Shown: piece by piece, positions 37,543-46,364 of the stretch
Layout: every line of letters begins with the position of its first letter
How positions within the stretch are numbered: position 1 is the stretch's first letter
Assembly: GCF_000403135.1 (NCBI RefSeq)
Contig: NZ_AQPN01000116.1
Coordinates: 1-64,000 of the forward strand
Direction of reading: 5' to 3'
Source of the DNA: Arcticibacter svalbardensis MN12-7
GTDB taxonomy: Bacteria; Bacteroidota; Bacteroidia; Sphingobacteriales; Sphingobacteriaceae
Length of the DNA: 64,000 nt
Program-made: the position numbers and the translations under genes
The notes under the pieces: generated by a model
Databases searched by the model: none
What the model was told of the DNA's origin: nothing
Seen by the model: the letters and a program-made list of their open reading frames with translations, nothing else

Positions 37543-38318
37543 ATGTATTTAGTGCTTTGCAGTAATCAGGTGGCATCAGCACCATATCCTGATATTCCTG
37601 AAGTTGTTCATAAAGCAACGAATGCTATGATGGAAGCAGCACGTGTGCAATCTGATATTGCCTGGTTGAAAGCAGTTCCAATCATCGAAAAAGAAGCAAA
37701 AGAAGGCAAACCTTATGTTCCATTTGCTGGACGTCCAACCGATCTTCTTCAATCAGAAATTGTTGCATTTTTTCCAGATGCTGAAGGCGGTGGCACTTAC
37801 TCTTTTGGTGGTCGCGGTGAAACTTATGTTGGCCGCAGGGATGATGCTATGGGAGGAAATCCAATAGGAAATATCATGATCGACCATGTTTCCGCAAGCT
37901 GGGGACTGGATGAAAATATGTCTATGTACCACCATATGTATAAAGACAGTACCGTTAAGGCAGAGATTAAACTGGGAACAGTTAACATCACCATTCAAAA
38001 CTCGATCTGCTATGAAGCCCTTGATACCTTGGAACCATGCGTTCGTAAGTACACTGGGTGGAGAAAATTGTGCCTTCATACGTAATTTATGGGCTGATAA
38101 TGCTGGATGTATTCCTTCAATCGGATGGAATGGTATTTTCAAATTTACCAATAACGTTGTATTTAACTGGGTAAACCGCTCAACAGATTACCTGCAACGA
38201 ACTTTAAAATTCGTAGATTTACCTGTTGATTCATAAAAAGGAGGAATACATTAATGACATTAGTCAGGTTGGTAGATACCCGGTTTATAAGGGATCTCCT
38301 TATGTAGATGCAGATCAT
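37543..38318 (+). pseudogene. Pectate lyase gene remnant (internal deletion plus frameshifts)
   Basis: The first frame (37543-38085) has a family-like N-terminus with KAVPIIEKEAKEGKPYVPF and EIVAFFPDAEGGGTYSFGGR. It then jumps straight to RRDDAMGGNPIGNIMIDHVS and ASWGLDENMSMYHHMY, omitting about 100 residues that normally lie between the GGRG motif and this region. Near 38030 the reading switches frame to GGENCAFIRNLWADNAG and NGIFKFTNNVVFNWVNRSTD. It then stops, and a third stretch EEYINDISQVGRYPVYKGSP is visible up to about 38318. Three frames and one large deletion make it nonfunctional. Confidence 0.82.
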
Positions 38319-38350
38319 TTTTTAGTACTCCTACTAATTCTTAAACCTAG

Positions 38351-40969
38351 ATGAGTAAATTTCTCTTTTTTACATTCGTCATGCTGATTTATGGCTTCAG
38401 TACCTCAGCACAATCACAACGTTCCGTACATGGAGTAGTGCAGGATTCCTTAGGGATAACATTACCCGGATCATCCGTAAAACTAATTTCTAAATTAGAT
38501 TCTATTTATACCGCAACTGATCAGAACGGAAAATTTTCATTTCCCACAATCAAATCATCCCAATTTACGCTTACCGTAAGCTCCATCAGCTTTAAAACGT
38601 TTATCCGGGAATACACAACAGACAAGAAAAAGAACACGGTTACACTTCCCATTATCCATTTGAAAGATTCTTTCAACCAATTGAACGAGGTCGTGATCAA
38701 TGTCATCACTCCTGTGGTTATCAAGGAAGATACAGTACAATATGACGCCCGTGCATATCCTGTACGCGAAGGAGATGCTGTAGATGAAATAGTAAAACGC
38801 CTCCCCGGAATGGAAGTAGACAAAGATGGAAACGTGAAAGCACAAGGCGAACCCGTTACACGAATCCGTTTAAACGGAAAGGACTTTTTTGGTGATGAAG
38901 CCTCTGCGGCACTTCAAAACCTGCCTGCAGATATTGTAAAAAATATCCAATTAATAGATGACTATGGAGAAGAGGCAAACATCTCCGGAATTAAGAGTGG
39001 TGAGCCGCAAAAGATCATCAATATCAACACAAAAGAAGACAAAAGGAATGGTTATTTTGCTCGCGCAGAAGCGGGTATGGGTTCCGCAGACCGGTATAAT
39101 GGCCGGATCAGAGCTAACCGTTTCAAGGAAGATCAGCAGGTTTCCTTAGATGTAACCAATAATAACACATCCCGAAGATCAAAAGGGACAACAGAAAATA
39201 CAGCGGCAATGCTGAATTATCGTGATAACTGGGGAACGAAAGTAGAAAGTTACGGAAGCTACCGTTTTAGAAAGGATGACAATAATACATTAGAACAGAA
39301 AGTAACTGAAAGTGCATTTGAGGATTATACCCGCTATGAGTATGATAATAGTAACAACAATAGCAGAAATTTTGATCACGGATTATTCTGGAACCTGGAA
39401 TACAGGCCCGATAGCGCCAATTACTTCAAACTAAAGCCCCGTGCCTCCTATCAATTGGGAAGTACATCAAGTACAGGATCAACCATTACAGAACTTTTAT
39501 CAGCTAGATCATTGCGACAAAGAAATTCTGCAGCCTCATCCACTTCCTCATCCTTTGGCACCGAACTATATTACAACCACAAGTTTAGTAAAAAGGGTAG
39601 AAACCTGAGTATAAGCACAGAGATCAACAGCGCACATGGAGATAATTCCAGCGACCTCAAAAATGACTATACCAATACCGATTCAGTTGGGAATACTACT
39701 CTGGAAAAACAATATCAATATCGCAACAATAATAACAAGAATACCAATGCCCGCTTAAGAATGGCCTATATTGAACCATTCAACGATAGATCAATGATTG
39801 AGATCAACTATCAATGGAACCGCAGCTCTACTAAAACTGTCAGAAATACCATGGATCTGGATCCCGTAACTGCAGAACAGGTTTTAAATCAAAATCTAAG
39901 TAATGATTATAATTACCAGTTTATCACCAACCGTGCAGGACTGAATTTTCGCCATATTGATACCAAACTAAACTATTTTGCCGGAGTTGCTGTGATGCCT
40001 TCTGTGCTAAAAGGCCAGGATTTAACCAGGGATAACGAAACTTTAAAAAAGACATTGAACTGGATCCCAAGTGCCCGTCTTGTTTATAAATTCTCCAAAA
40101 AACAATCCTTTACCGCCCGCTATCATGGTCGAAGCAATCAACCCGGATTCCGTCAGCTGCAGCCCATTACAGATAATTCAAACATACAGAATGTGCTTGT
40201 CGGAAACCCGGATCTTAAACCTGAGTTTACAAATAGTTTAGGCATGGAGTATAAACAAACAGATTGGACGTCCGGATTTGTCATGAACTCACGTGTAGAC
40301 TTCAACCAGACGAATAATAAAATTGTAACAACTAAAGTAATTATTCCCGATAGTATCAAGCAGATTTCTTCCTATATCAATACCGACGGTTTCTACAATG
40401 CCCGGGCGGAATACTCATTTGCCAAGCCCTTCTCGAACAGGCAATTTACGCTGACTTATTCTGGCGGATCAAACTTCAGCAATAACATTGCTTTCACTAA
40501 CAATGACAGGATCACAGGTAAGAACCTCCAGTTAAACCAGGGACTGAAGTTCAGGTTAGACATTCAGGATAAAATGAATGCCGAAATAAACACCTCCTTT
40601 TCCTACAATCAAACCCGTTATAGTTCCGGATCGCTCTCAGACAGAGAAACCCGCACCTATAGCATGGGATTAGCAGGAAGAACCTATTTCCATAAGGATC
40701 TAACACTTGGGTATAACTTTTCCAAAGATTACAATACCGGGTTTAATGCTAATGCCACCAACCCTACCCTTTTAAATTTATACCTCGATTATCGTTTTTT
40801 AAAAGGCAATGCAGCTAATGTCCGTTTTCAAGGATACGACATCCTGAACCAGAATACCGCAATATCACGTGATGTTTTCGACAATGTAATAGTGGACTCT
40901 CAGAGCAACAGGCTTGCGCGGTACTTTATGCTTACGTTCCAGTATCGGTTACAACACTTCGGAAGCTAA
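38351..40969 (+). CDS. TonB-dependent receptor-like outer-membrane beta-barrel protein
   Basis: An 872-residue exported protein (signal ending STSAQ). The N-terminal carboxypeptidase-regulatory-like domain (about 25-110) includes GVVQDSLGITLPGSSVKL. A plug-like region has DAVDEIVKRLPGMEVDKDGN, RIRLNGKDFFGDEAS and LPADIVKNIQLIDDYGEEAN. The rest is a long barrel of aromatic beta strands ending YFMLTFQYRLQHFGS. This type is common in Bacteroidota without a SusD partner and its cargo is unknown. It starts 33 bases after the pectate lyase remnant but need not be related. No disruption is visible. Confidence 0.88.
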   Translation: MSKFLFFTFVMLIYGFSTSAQSQRSVHGVVQDSLGITLPGSSVKLISKLDSIYTATDQNGKFSFPTIKSSQFTLTVSSISFKTFIREYTTDKKKNTVTLPIIHLKDSFNQLNEVVINVITPVVIKEDTVQYDARAYPVREGDAVDEIVKRLPGMEVDKDGNVKAQGEPVTRIRLNGKDFFGDEASAALQNLPADIVKNIQLIDDYGEEANISGIKSGEPQKIININTKEDKRNGYFARAEAGMGSADRYNGRIRANRFKEDQQVSLDVTNNNTSRRSKGTTENTAAMLNYRDNWGTKVESYGSYRFRKDDNNTLEQKVTESAFEDYTRYEYDNSNNNSRNFDHGLFWNLEYRPDSANYFKLKPRASYQLGSTSSTGSTITELLSARSLRQRNSAASSTSSSFGTELYYNHKFSKKGRNLSISTEINSAHGDNSSDLKNDYTNTDSVGNTTLEKQYQYRNNNNKNTNARLRMAYIEPFNDRSMIEINYQWNRSSTKTVRNTMDLDPVTAEQVLNQNLSNDYNYQFITNRAGLNFRHIDTKLNYFAGVAVMPSVLKGQDLTRDNETLKKTLNWIPSARLVYKFSKKQSFTARYHGRSNQPGFRQLQPITDNSNIQNVLVGNPDLKPEFTNSLGMEYKQTDWTSGFVMNSRVDFNQTNNKIVTTKVIIPDSIKQISSYINTDGFYNARAEYSFAKPFSNRQFTLTYSGGSNFSNNIAFTNNDRITGKNLQLNQGLKFRLDIQDKMNAEINTSFSYNQTRYSSGSLSDRETRTYSMGLAGRTYFHKDLTLGYNFSKDYNTGFNANATNPTLLNLYLDYRFLKGNAANVRFQGYDILNQNTAISRDVFDNVIVDSQSNRLARYFMLTFQYRLQHFGS

Positions 40970-40996
40970 TCCCTTAATTTTCGAAATCAATTAACC

Positions 40997-41089
40997 GGTA
41001 TTCGCTTTCGTAGAATATATCCGCTTAAGAACGGAGCATCATTTAAAATGTATTATTTATATGGTATTCGCTTTCTTCAAAGCAAATAC
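40997..41089. repeat. Direct repeat and hairpin downstream of the barrel gene
   Basis: GGTATTCGCTTTC occurs at 40997-41009 and 41063-41075. The second copy begins a hairpin (GTATTCGCTTT/AAAGCAAATAC around CTTC, 41064-41089, one mismatch). It directly precedes the MITE-like element, so the whole 40970-41160 stretch looks repeat-derived. Confidence 0.5.
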
Positions 41090-41093
41090 GAAC

Positions 41094-41160
41094 TAATAAA
41101 AATCTAGGTTAAGTCCGACTTAAAAGACCCTACAGTTGGACTTATACTGGATTCTTACTG
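41094..41160. repeat. MITE-like inverted-repeat element, copy 2
   Basis: The right arm (41138-41160) reads GGACTTATACTGGATTCTTA then CTG and matches copy 1 (18443-18465) at 21 of 23 bases. The left arm (41094-41116) is more decayed, 17 of 23 to its partner. Similarity to copy 1 continues past the right arm (GCTSTCTTATTG). Confidence 0.65.
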
Positions 41161-41356
41161 CTGTCTTATTGGAATCTGTAATACAGAGATTACAGGAAAA
41201 ATAAATTTCTAGTTTTTTCTATACGCGAGTTCTTTTACTATACTTGTGCGTCAAATTAGAGCTATAAAGGTTCATGATTTGATACCTACCAATTCGAAAC
41301 AATAGACCTAATATTCAATCTTATACCCAATGGCCAGACTCCAATTATTAAAATGA

Positions 41357-41392
41357 TTTGGAATGAATATTTATATATCGTAATATTGCAAT
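41357..41392 (+). promoter_or_regulatory. ACR3 promoter with ArsR-like dyad
   Basis: TTTG (41357-41360), a 20-base spacer and TAATATTG (41381-41388) form a near-consensus promoter. A 6-4-6 dyad ATCGTA-ATAT-TGCAAT (41377-41392) overlaps the -7 box and resembles the dyad ahead of arsR (TTCGTA-TATT-TACGAA). This placement suits repression. It also shows that the gene must start at ATG 41413 and not at the ATG at 41353. Confidence 0.55.
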
Positions 41393-41412
41393 GTACAATT
41401 ATCCATTACATT

Positions 41413-42489
41413 ATGTCTGCATCAAATTGCGCACCCGCAAGTGAAAGAAAAAAGTTAAGCTTTTTAGACCGTTACCTTACCCTTTGGATTTTTATGGCTA
41501 TGGCTATTGGTGTGTCTATTGGGTTTTTTATTCCCTCCTCATCAGGCTTTATCAATTCTTTTTCCAGTGGCACAACCAATATTCCACTTGCGATAGGACT
41601 AATTTTAATGATGTATCCCCCATTAACAAAAGTAAAGTATGACAAGATGGGCGAGGTATTTAAAGATACCAAGGTATTAAGTGTATCGTTAGTCCTTAAT
41701 TGGATAGTTGGTCCATTATTGATGTTCTTTTTGGCCATCACATTTTTGAGGGACTATCCTGAATATATGGTTGGCTTAATCCTGATCGGTTTGGCACGAT
41801 GTATTGCAATGGTAGTAGTCTGGAACGAACTTGCAGAAGGAAACAGGGAATATGCAGCTGGATTGATTGCTTTGAACAGCATTTTTCAGGTCTTGTTCTA
41901 CAGCGTATTCGCCTACATCTTTATCACTATACTTCCACCCTATTTTGGTCTACAGGCATTAGACGTCAATATTACGATTGCTGAAATAGCAAAAAGTGTA
42001 GGGATTTATCTTGGAATTCCTTTCGCCATGGGTATAATCAGCAGATTTACATTGATTGCGCTGAAAGGAGAAGATTGGTTTCAAAACAAATTTATACCCT
42101 TTATTTCACCCATTACACTTGTGGCTCTGCTTTTTACCATAGTGGTGATGTTTAGTTTGAAGGGAGAATTAATCGTACAAATTCCTATGGACGTAGTAAG
42201 GATCGCCATTCCGCTTGTAGTATATTTTTCAATTATGTTTGTGCTTAGTTTCTTTGCTGGAAGATATTTTGGCGCCGATTATTCTAAGAGTGCTTCAATT
42301 GCCTTTACCGCAACAGGAAATAATTTCGAATTGGCTATAGCAGTCGCTATTGGGGTATTTGGAATTAACTCAGGACAAGCCTTTGCAGGAGTAATCGGGC
42401 CTTTGGTTGAAGTGCCAGCTTTGATTGCGTTAGTGAATCTGGCTTTCTGGTTTAGAAAGAAATATTTTAAAACTGCGCCTATCGTCTAA
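41413..42489 (+). CDS. ACR3-type arsenite efflux transporter
   Basis: About 358 residues with ten predicted helices ([20 protein letters not shown] start). The helix-4 Cys is in [20 protein letters not shown], and the ACR3 Glu motif is in [20 protein letters not shown]. Family knowledge: ACR3 exports As(III), and sometimes Sb(III), across the inner membrane with proton exchange. The start is set by the promoter just upstream. A broken phosphoesterase gene separates it from the arsR unit. Confidence 0.93.
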   Translation: MSASNCAPASERKKLSFLDRYLTLWIFMAMAIGVSIGFFIPSSSGFINSFSSGTTNIPLAIGLILMMYPPLTKVKYDKMGEVFKDTKVLSVSLVLNWIVGPLLMFFLAITFLRDYPEYMVGLILIGLARCIAMVVVWNELAEGNREYAAGLIALNSIFQVLFYSVFAYIFITILPPYFGLQALDVNITIAEIAKSVGIYLGIPFAMGIISRFTLIALKGEDWFQNKFIPFISPITLVALLFTIVVMFSLKGELIVQIPMDVVRIAIPLVVYFSIMFVLSFFAGRYFGADYSKSASIAFTATGNNFELAIAVAIGVFGINSGQAFAGVIGPLVEVPALIALVNLAFWFRKKYFKTAPIV

Positions 42490-42641
42490 ATTAAAATCAG
42501 AAATTATACTTACACCTTTTAGTTGGCTAGGGTATCTGTATAGGCTTCGTTCTGCTAGCTTAATCAGATATAGCCGTAAAGCAAGAAATACAATTAGTAT
42601 AATTGCCTGAATCAGTTGTACAATGAATTAAAATTAACGAT

Positions 42642-43378
42642 ATGAAAATTGCTCTTTTCTCTGATATACATGCTAATATTCTTGCCTTTGAAGCCATGTT
42701 GCTGGATATGGACAGCCAAAAGCCTGATACTGCTTATTGCCTTGGTGATTTAGTAGGTTATAATATATGGCCCAATGAAGTTATTGCAGAGATCCGCAGA
42801 CGTGGAATAGCTACATTGATGGGTAATCACGATGAGAAGGTTGAAAAGATAACCACAACAGCACAGAGTCTGCAGGAGCAAGGAAAAGACTATGCGTATC
42901 ACCTGATAGATCAGGCAGGCAGAACATATTTAAAACCCTTCCTGCACATATAAGATTAGAATACAGGTTAAGCAATGGTCAGATAAATCTGGTATTTACT
43001 CATGGAAGTACCAGAAAGATAGATGAATATGTTTTGGAGGATACAGATGAAAATGATGTCCTGGATATGATGCAGGAAGCAAATGCAGATTTACTTTTCG
43101 TTGGTCATTCTCACAAACCTTATCACCGGATCCTGAAAACTACTGATGGAAGGTTCAAACATATCATTAATCTTGGCTCGGTAGGAAAACCAAAAGATAA
43201 AGATCAAAGGGCTTGTTATGTTTTGTTAACAATTCATGCAAACAGTTCGGTATGGGAAAAAGATAGCATCCACGTTGAATTTAGAAGAATTGAATACGAT
43301 GTGGAAACAGCTGCAAAGGCCATCGAATCCAGTCCTCTACCTAATGAATTTGCTAAAGCCCTAAGGCTGGCAAAATAA
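42642..43378 (+). pseudogene. Calcineurin-like phosphoesterase gene with single-base frameshift
   Basis: The first frame (42642-42953) carries metal motifs ALFSDIHANILAFEAML, LGDLVGYN and LMGNHDEKV. It goes off frame after GRTYLK. Adding one base in the A run at 42932-42935 restores LPAHIRLEYRLSNGQINLVF, THGSTRKIDEYVLED and the second half (43034-43378) with VGHSHKPYHRIL and INLGSVGKPKDKDQ. The repaired protein is about 245 residues, the normal length of the family, which hydrolyses phosphoesters. Lesion position suggests slippage or a sequencing error in a short homopolymer. Confidence 0.85.
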
Positions 43379-43429
43379 AAACGTACATCGATACTATTAA
43401 AGATAATAATAAACCGATAAAGATTATTA

Positions 43430-43445
43430 TTCGTATATTTACGAA
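43430..43445 (+). promoter_or_regulatory. ArsR operator candidate at arsR
   Basis: TTCGTA-TATT-TACGAA is a perfect 6-4-6 dyad 15 bases before the arsR start codon and overlaps a -7-like TATATTTA. ArsR-family repressors bind such dyads, so autoregulation is likely. Confidence 0.6.
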
Positions 43446-43460
43446 CAGCTAAAAATAAAA

Positions 43461-43766
43461 ATGCCCATAATTAGTAAGTCCGATTATTTCACTAAAGAGC
43501 AAGAGCAAACAGCAAGGTTTGCTAAAGCACTGGGGCATCCTATAAGAATAGCCATTTTACAATTGTTAGATTCGAAATCTTGTTGTTATCATGGTGATAT
43601 GGTAGAAGAACTTCCAATTGCAAAGTCAACTTTGTCTCAGCACCTGAAAGAACTTAAAAATGCTGGACTCATTCAAGGCAACATTACTCCTCCCACAATT
43701 AAATACTGTATTAATCACCCAAATTGGGAACTGGCTAAAAAATTATTGAACAATATATTGAAATAG
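43461..43766 (+). CDS. arsR: ArsR family metalloregulator
   Basis: A 101-residue winged-helix protein. The HTH contains FAKALGHPIRIAILQLLDSK and PIAKSTLSQHLKELKNAGLI. CC in SKSCCYHGD sits just before the recognition helices, a plausible metalloid-binding Cys pair; a classical CVCDL is absent, so the metal site differs from E. coli ArsR. It heads the operon of a CxxC redox protein, permease, ArsF- and ArsG-like genes and has a perfect dyad in its own promoter. Confidence 0.85.
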   Translation: MPIISKSDYFTKEQEQTARFAKALGHPIRIAILQLLDSKSCCYHGDMVEELPIAKSTLSQHLKELKNAGLIQGNITPPTIKYCINHPNWELAKKLLNNILK

Positions 43767-43785
43767 ATTTTTTTTGATTGCCATG

Positions 43786-43823
43786 TTCGTCGTTTTGCGA
43801 ACTACGAACATTGCCTAACTTTA
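43786..43823 (+). promoter_or_regulatory. Second ArsR-like dyad and promoter before the CxxC protein
   Basis: TTCGTC-GTTT-TGCGAA (43786-43801) repeats the 6-4-6 layout, with a further TTCGT/ACGAA pair out to 43809. TTTG (43794-43797), 18 bases and TAACTTTA (43816-43823) make a plausible promoter, so the downstream genes may be transcribed separately from arsR but under the same repressor. Confidence 0.5.
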
Positions 43824-43837
43824 TAAATTATTAGACT

Positions 43838-44074
43838 ATGAAACAGATAAAAGTATTGGGTCCGGGTTGTGCAAAATGCAAAACCACCTACAACAATGTG
43901 CTAGAAGCTTTGAAGCAAACAAGTATTGAAGCGGAAGTAATTAAGATTGACGACATTGAAGAAATGATAAAGTACAATGTACTTACCACACCTGTCTTGC
44001 TAATTGATGATAAAATCGTTGTAAAAGGTCGGGTAGCTGAAGTCAATGAAATAAAAAACATATTACTACAATAA
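43838..44074 (+). CDS. Small CxxC redox protein, ArsE/MTH895-like thioredoxin fold
   Basis: A 78-residue protein. The active site is GCAKC in IKVLGPGCAKCKTTYNNV; the TTPVLLIDDKIVVKGRV segment with cis-Pro is typical of thioredoxin-like small proteins of the TM0996/MTH895 type. In arsEFG-type operons the first protein has this form and works with ArsF in reducing nitroaromatic arsenicals; I infer that role from context. It lies between arsR and an ArsP-like permease. Confidence 0.75.
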   Translation: MKQIKVLGPGCAKCKTTYNNVLEALKQTSIEAEVIKIDDIEEMIKYNVLTTPVLLIDDKIVVKGRVAEVNEIKNILLQ

Positions 44075-44128
44075 ACTGAACCTGAAAGCAATTTTTAATA
44101 GAAATGAAATTCATTACCCTTATTAATC

Positions 44129-45106
44129 ATGTTTGACTGGTTACAAGACTTTGCAGACTGGCTTATTTATGCAGTCCTTGGCATATCGGCTCAAAGCCAT
44201 TTGGGCGAGGCTTTAGACTTCTTTGTCCTTGACACGATCAAGATCTTCATTCTGTTGATATTCATCACCCTATTCATGGGCATTATCAATTCTTATTTCC
44301 CCATTGAAAAGGTCAGAGATTTTTTAACTAAACGGAAATGGTATGGCCTGGATTATTTTGTGGCCTCATTATTTGGAACAGTCACACCATTTTGTTCTTG
44401 CTCTTCCGTACCCTTATTTATCGGATTTGTAAAAGGCGGTATTCCCCTTGGAGTAACTTTAGCTTTTCTTATTTCTTCGCCATTGGTTGACGCTGTTACC
44501 GTTGCCATGTTTATTGGCATGTTCGGTTGGAAGACTACCCTGATTTATGTGGTAAGTGGCATTATTTTATCCATGATTGCAGGGTTTGTACTTGGTAAGA
44601 TGAAACTGGAATCCCTGATGACTGATTGGGTGAAAGAATTATTAAAAAACAAACAGATAGCCGATAAAGAACAGGATGAAACGCACTTAAGCTTTATCCA
44701 GCGGTTTCCAGCCATTATCAAAGATTCATTAGGGATTGTTAAAGGCGTTTCTTTGTACATAGTTGGTGGTATTGCAATTGGAGGCCTAATGCACGGTTTT
44801 ATTCCCACTGGATTCTTCGAAGCTTATATCAGTAAAGAAAATCCTTTTGCCGTACCGCTTGCAGTAATTATAGGCGTACCGATGTACAGTAATACAGCTG
44901 CAATACTACCTATCATGCAGGTTTTGGTAGCAAAGGGCATTCCATTGGGAACAGCTATTGCTTTTTCCATGGCAGTTGTGGGGCTATCCATTCCTGAAGG
45001 ACTTTTACTAAAAAAAGTGATGTCAACTAAAATGCTTCTCATCTTCTTTGCGGTCGTAACTATTTGTATTATCATCTCAGGCTATTTATTCAATATCATT
45101 CTATAA
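44129..45106 (+). CDS. Permease of the ArsP/DUF318 family
   Basis: A 325-residue protein with about eight to ten helices. The Cys-rich motif TPFCSCSSVPLFIGF is the ArsP/DUF318 hallmark. Next come SSPLVDAVTVAMF and a second half-repeat GVPMYSNTAAILPIMQVLVA. Family knowledge: ArsP exports trivalent organoarsenicals such as methylarsenite and roxarsone(III), but other DUF318 proteins have no known substrate. The operon context (ArsR, ArsE-, ArsF- and ArsG-like) supports organoarsenical efflux. Confidence 0.85.
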   Translation: MFDWLQDFADWLIYAVLGISAQSHLGEALDFFVLDTIKIFILLIFITLFMGIINSYFPIEKVRDFLTKRKWYGLDYFVASLFGTVTPFCSCSSVPLFIGFVKGGIPLGVTLAFLISSPLVDAVTVAMFIGMFGWKTTLIYVVSGIILSMIAGFVLGKMKLESLMTDWVKELLKNKQIADKEQDETHLSFIQRFPAIIKDSLGIVKGVSLYIVGGIAIGGLMHGFIPTGFFEAYISKENPFAVPLAVIIGVPMYSNTAAILPIMQVLVAKGIPLGTAIAFSMAVVGLSIPEGLLLKKVMSTKMLLIFFAVVTICIIISGYLFNIIL

Positions 45107-45125
45107 ACCTTTAGAAATTACTATT

Positions 45126-45536
45126 ATGAAGAATTTAAGTGTTACCATGTTTGCTATAGTTGCATTTTTGCTTGTTTCTTATACGATAAAAGCACAACAA
45201 AAAAAACAACCAGTTGCTGTAAAAAAAGCAACTATCGAAGTGATTCAGTTTCATTCAGAGTATCGTTGTATGACCTGTCATAAAATTGAAGACCTCACTA
45301 AGGCCACCTTGGCCAGTAGTTTTAAGACCATCCCTTTCAGGTTAATCAATGTAAGTGACAAGAGCAATGCAAAAATGGCGAATCAGTTTGAGGCTGCTGG
45401 TACTGCCTTATTTTTATACAATCCATCAACAGGTAAAAAACAAGACCTGACCAGTTTTGCCTTTATGAAAGCTGGAAATAAAAAAGCATTTGAAGCAGAA
45501 CTTAAAAAATATATAACGGAATTCATTAAAGGTTAA
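45126..45536 (+). CDS. ArsF-like exported protein (nitrophenyl-compound reductase family)
   Basis: A 136-residue protein with signal peptide (ends about TIKAQ). The mature domain begins VEVIQFHSEYRC-like residues (IEVIQFHSEYRCMTCHKIED) with one CxxC (CMTC), then FRLINVSDKSNAKM and GTALFLYNPSTGKKQDL. This agrees with the ArsF family, which pairs with ArsE to reduce aromatic nitro groups on arsenicals. CMTCH looks like a heme motif but there is no cytochrome context. It is 2 bases from the ArsG-like gene. Confidence 0.75.
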   Translation: MKNLSVTMFAIVAFLLVSYTIKAQQKKQPVAVKKATIEVIQFHSEYRCMTCHKIEDLTKATLASSFKTIPFRLINVSDKSNAKMANQFEAAGTALFLYNPSTGKKQDLTSFAFMKAGNKKAFEAELKKYITEFIKG

Positions 45537-45538
45537 TA

Positions 45539-46261
45539 ATGGATTGGTTAAATAACCTGGCACAAAATGGGGACACGCCTATATTTGCCGCTTTTGGCTT
45601 GGGCTTGTTAACGGCAATCAGTCCTTGCCCTTTAGCAACCAATATTACTGCGACCGCATATATCGCTAAAACCATTACCAGTAAACGCAAAATGCTGCTT
45701 AGCGGATTATTATACACCTTGGGTAGAATGTTTACCTACACCATATTAGGAGCTTTAATTTATTTTGGAGCCAGTAAGTTTCAGGTAGCAAAATTATTCC
45801 AAGGTAATGCAGAAAAGTTTATTGGTCCGGTCATGATATTGATCGGGCTGATTATGCTGGATGTCATTACACTAAATTTTCTATCAAAGGGCAATTTAAC
45901 GCAAAAACTCTCCGATAAATTTAAAGACAAAGGGATGCTAGGGTCTTTTCTACTAGGGTTGGTATTTGCTTTGGCTTTCTGTCCCTATAGCGGTGCTTTA
46001 TTTTTCGCCATGCTTATCCCAATGACTTTATCCGCTTCAGCAGGTATGGCATTACCCGTTGTATTTTCAATAGGCACAGGCTTGCCTGTTATTTTCTTTG
46101 CTTACGTAATTGCTTTTAGCATCGGAAAATTGGGCAATTATTTTAAAGCCATACAAAAAGCAGAAAAAGTGATGCGTATGGGGGCAGGTATCACATTTTT
46201 AATAGTAGGCCTGTATTACCTGAATATTTATCTTAAAATAATTAATTTAAGCCCATACTAG
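45539..46261 (+). CDS. ArsG-like efflux permease (DsbD/CcdA superfamily)
   Basis: A 240-residue protein with six helices. It has FAAFGLGLLTAISPCPLATN and LAFCPYSGALFFAMLIPM, the paired Pro-Cys motifs of the CcdA/DsbD-like fold. ArsG exports aromatic aminobenzyl arsenicals in known arsEFG systems. Position after ArsF-like supports this. The alternative is a thiol-disulfide electron carrier, which the fold would also allow. Confidence 0.8.
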   Translation: MDWLNNLAQNGDTPIFAAFGLGLLTAISPCPLATNITATAYIAKTITSKRKMLLSGLLYTLGRMFTYTILGALIYFGASKFQVAKLFQGNAEKFIGPVMILIGLIMLDVITLNFLSKGNLTQKLSDKFKDKGMLGSFLLGLVFALAFCPYSGALFFAMLIPMTLSASAGMALPVVFSIGTGLPVIFFAYVIAFSIGKLGNYFKAIQKAEKVMRMGAGITFLIVGLYYLNIYLKIINLSPY

Positions 46262-46313
46262 ATCATTTAGTTTATTGAAGGATCTGAAAGCAATATCCTT
46301 TAGCTGTAGTTTG

Positions 46314-46353
46314 AAAAAGAAGACCGGATAATTTGTTTATCGTCCTTTTCTTT
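46314..46353. terminator. Possible bidirectional terminator after the arsenic operon
   Basis: AAAAAGAAGACCGGATAA faces TTTATCGTCCTTTTCTTT with some mismatches around a short loop, between two converging genes. Confidence 0.35.
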
Positions 46354-46364
46354 ATGATAAGGAA

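Noticed and set aside
41353-41412. Longer ACR3 start at ATG 41353
   Set aside because: The extra 20 codons overlap the promoter and the ArsR-like dyad; family proteins begin near ATG 41413.
45261-45290. CMTCH in the ArsF-like protein as a c-type heme site
   Set aside because: There is no cytochrome context in the operon; the family's CxxC is followed by varied residues and suits a redox role.
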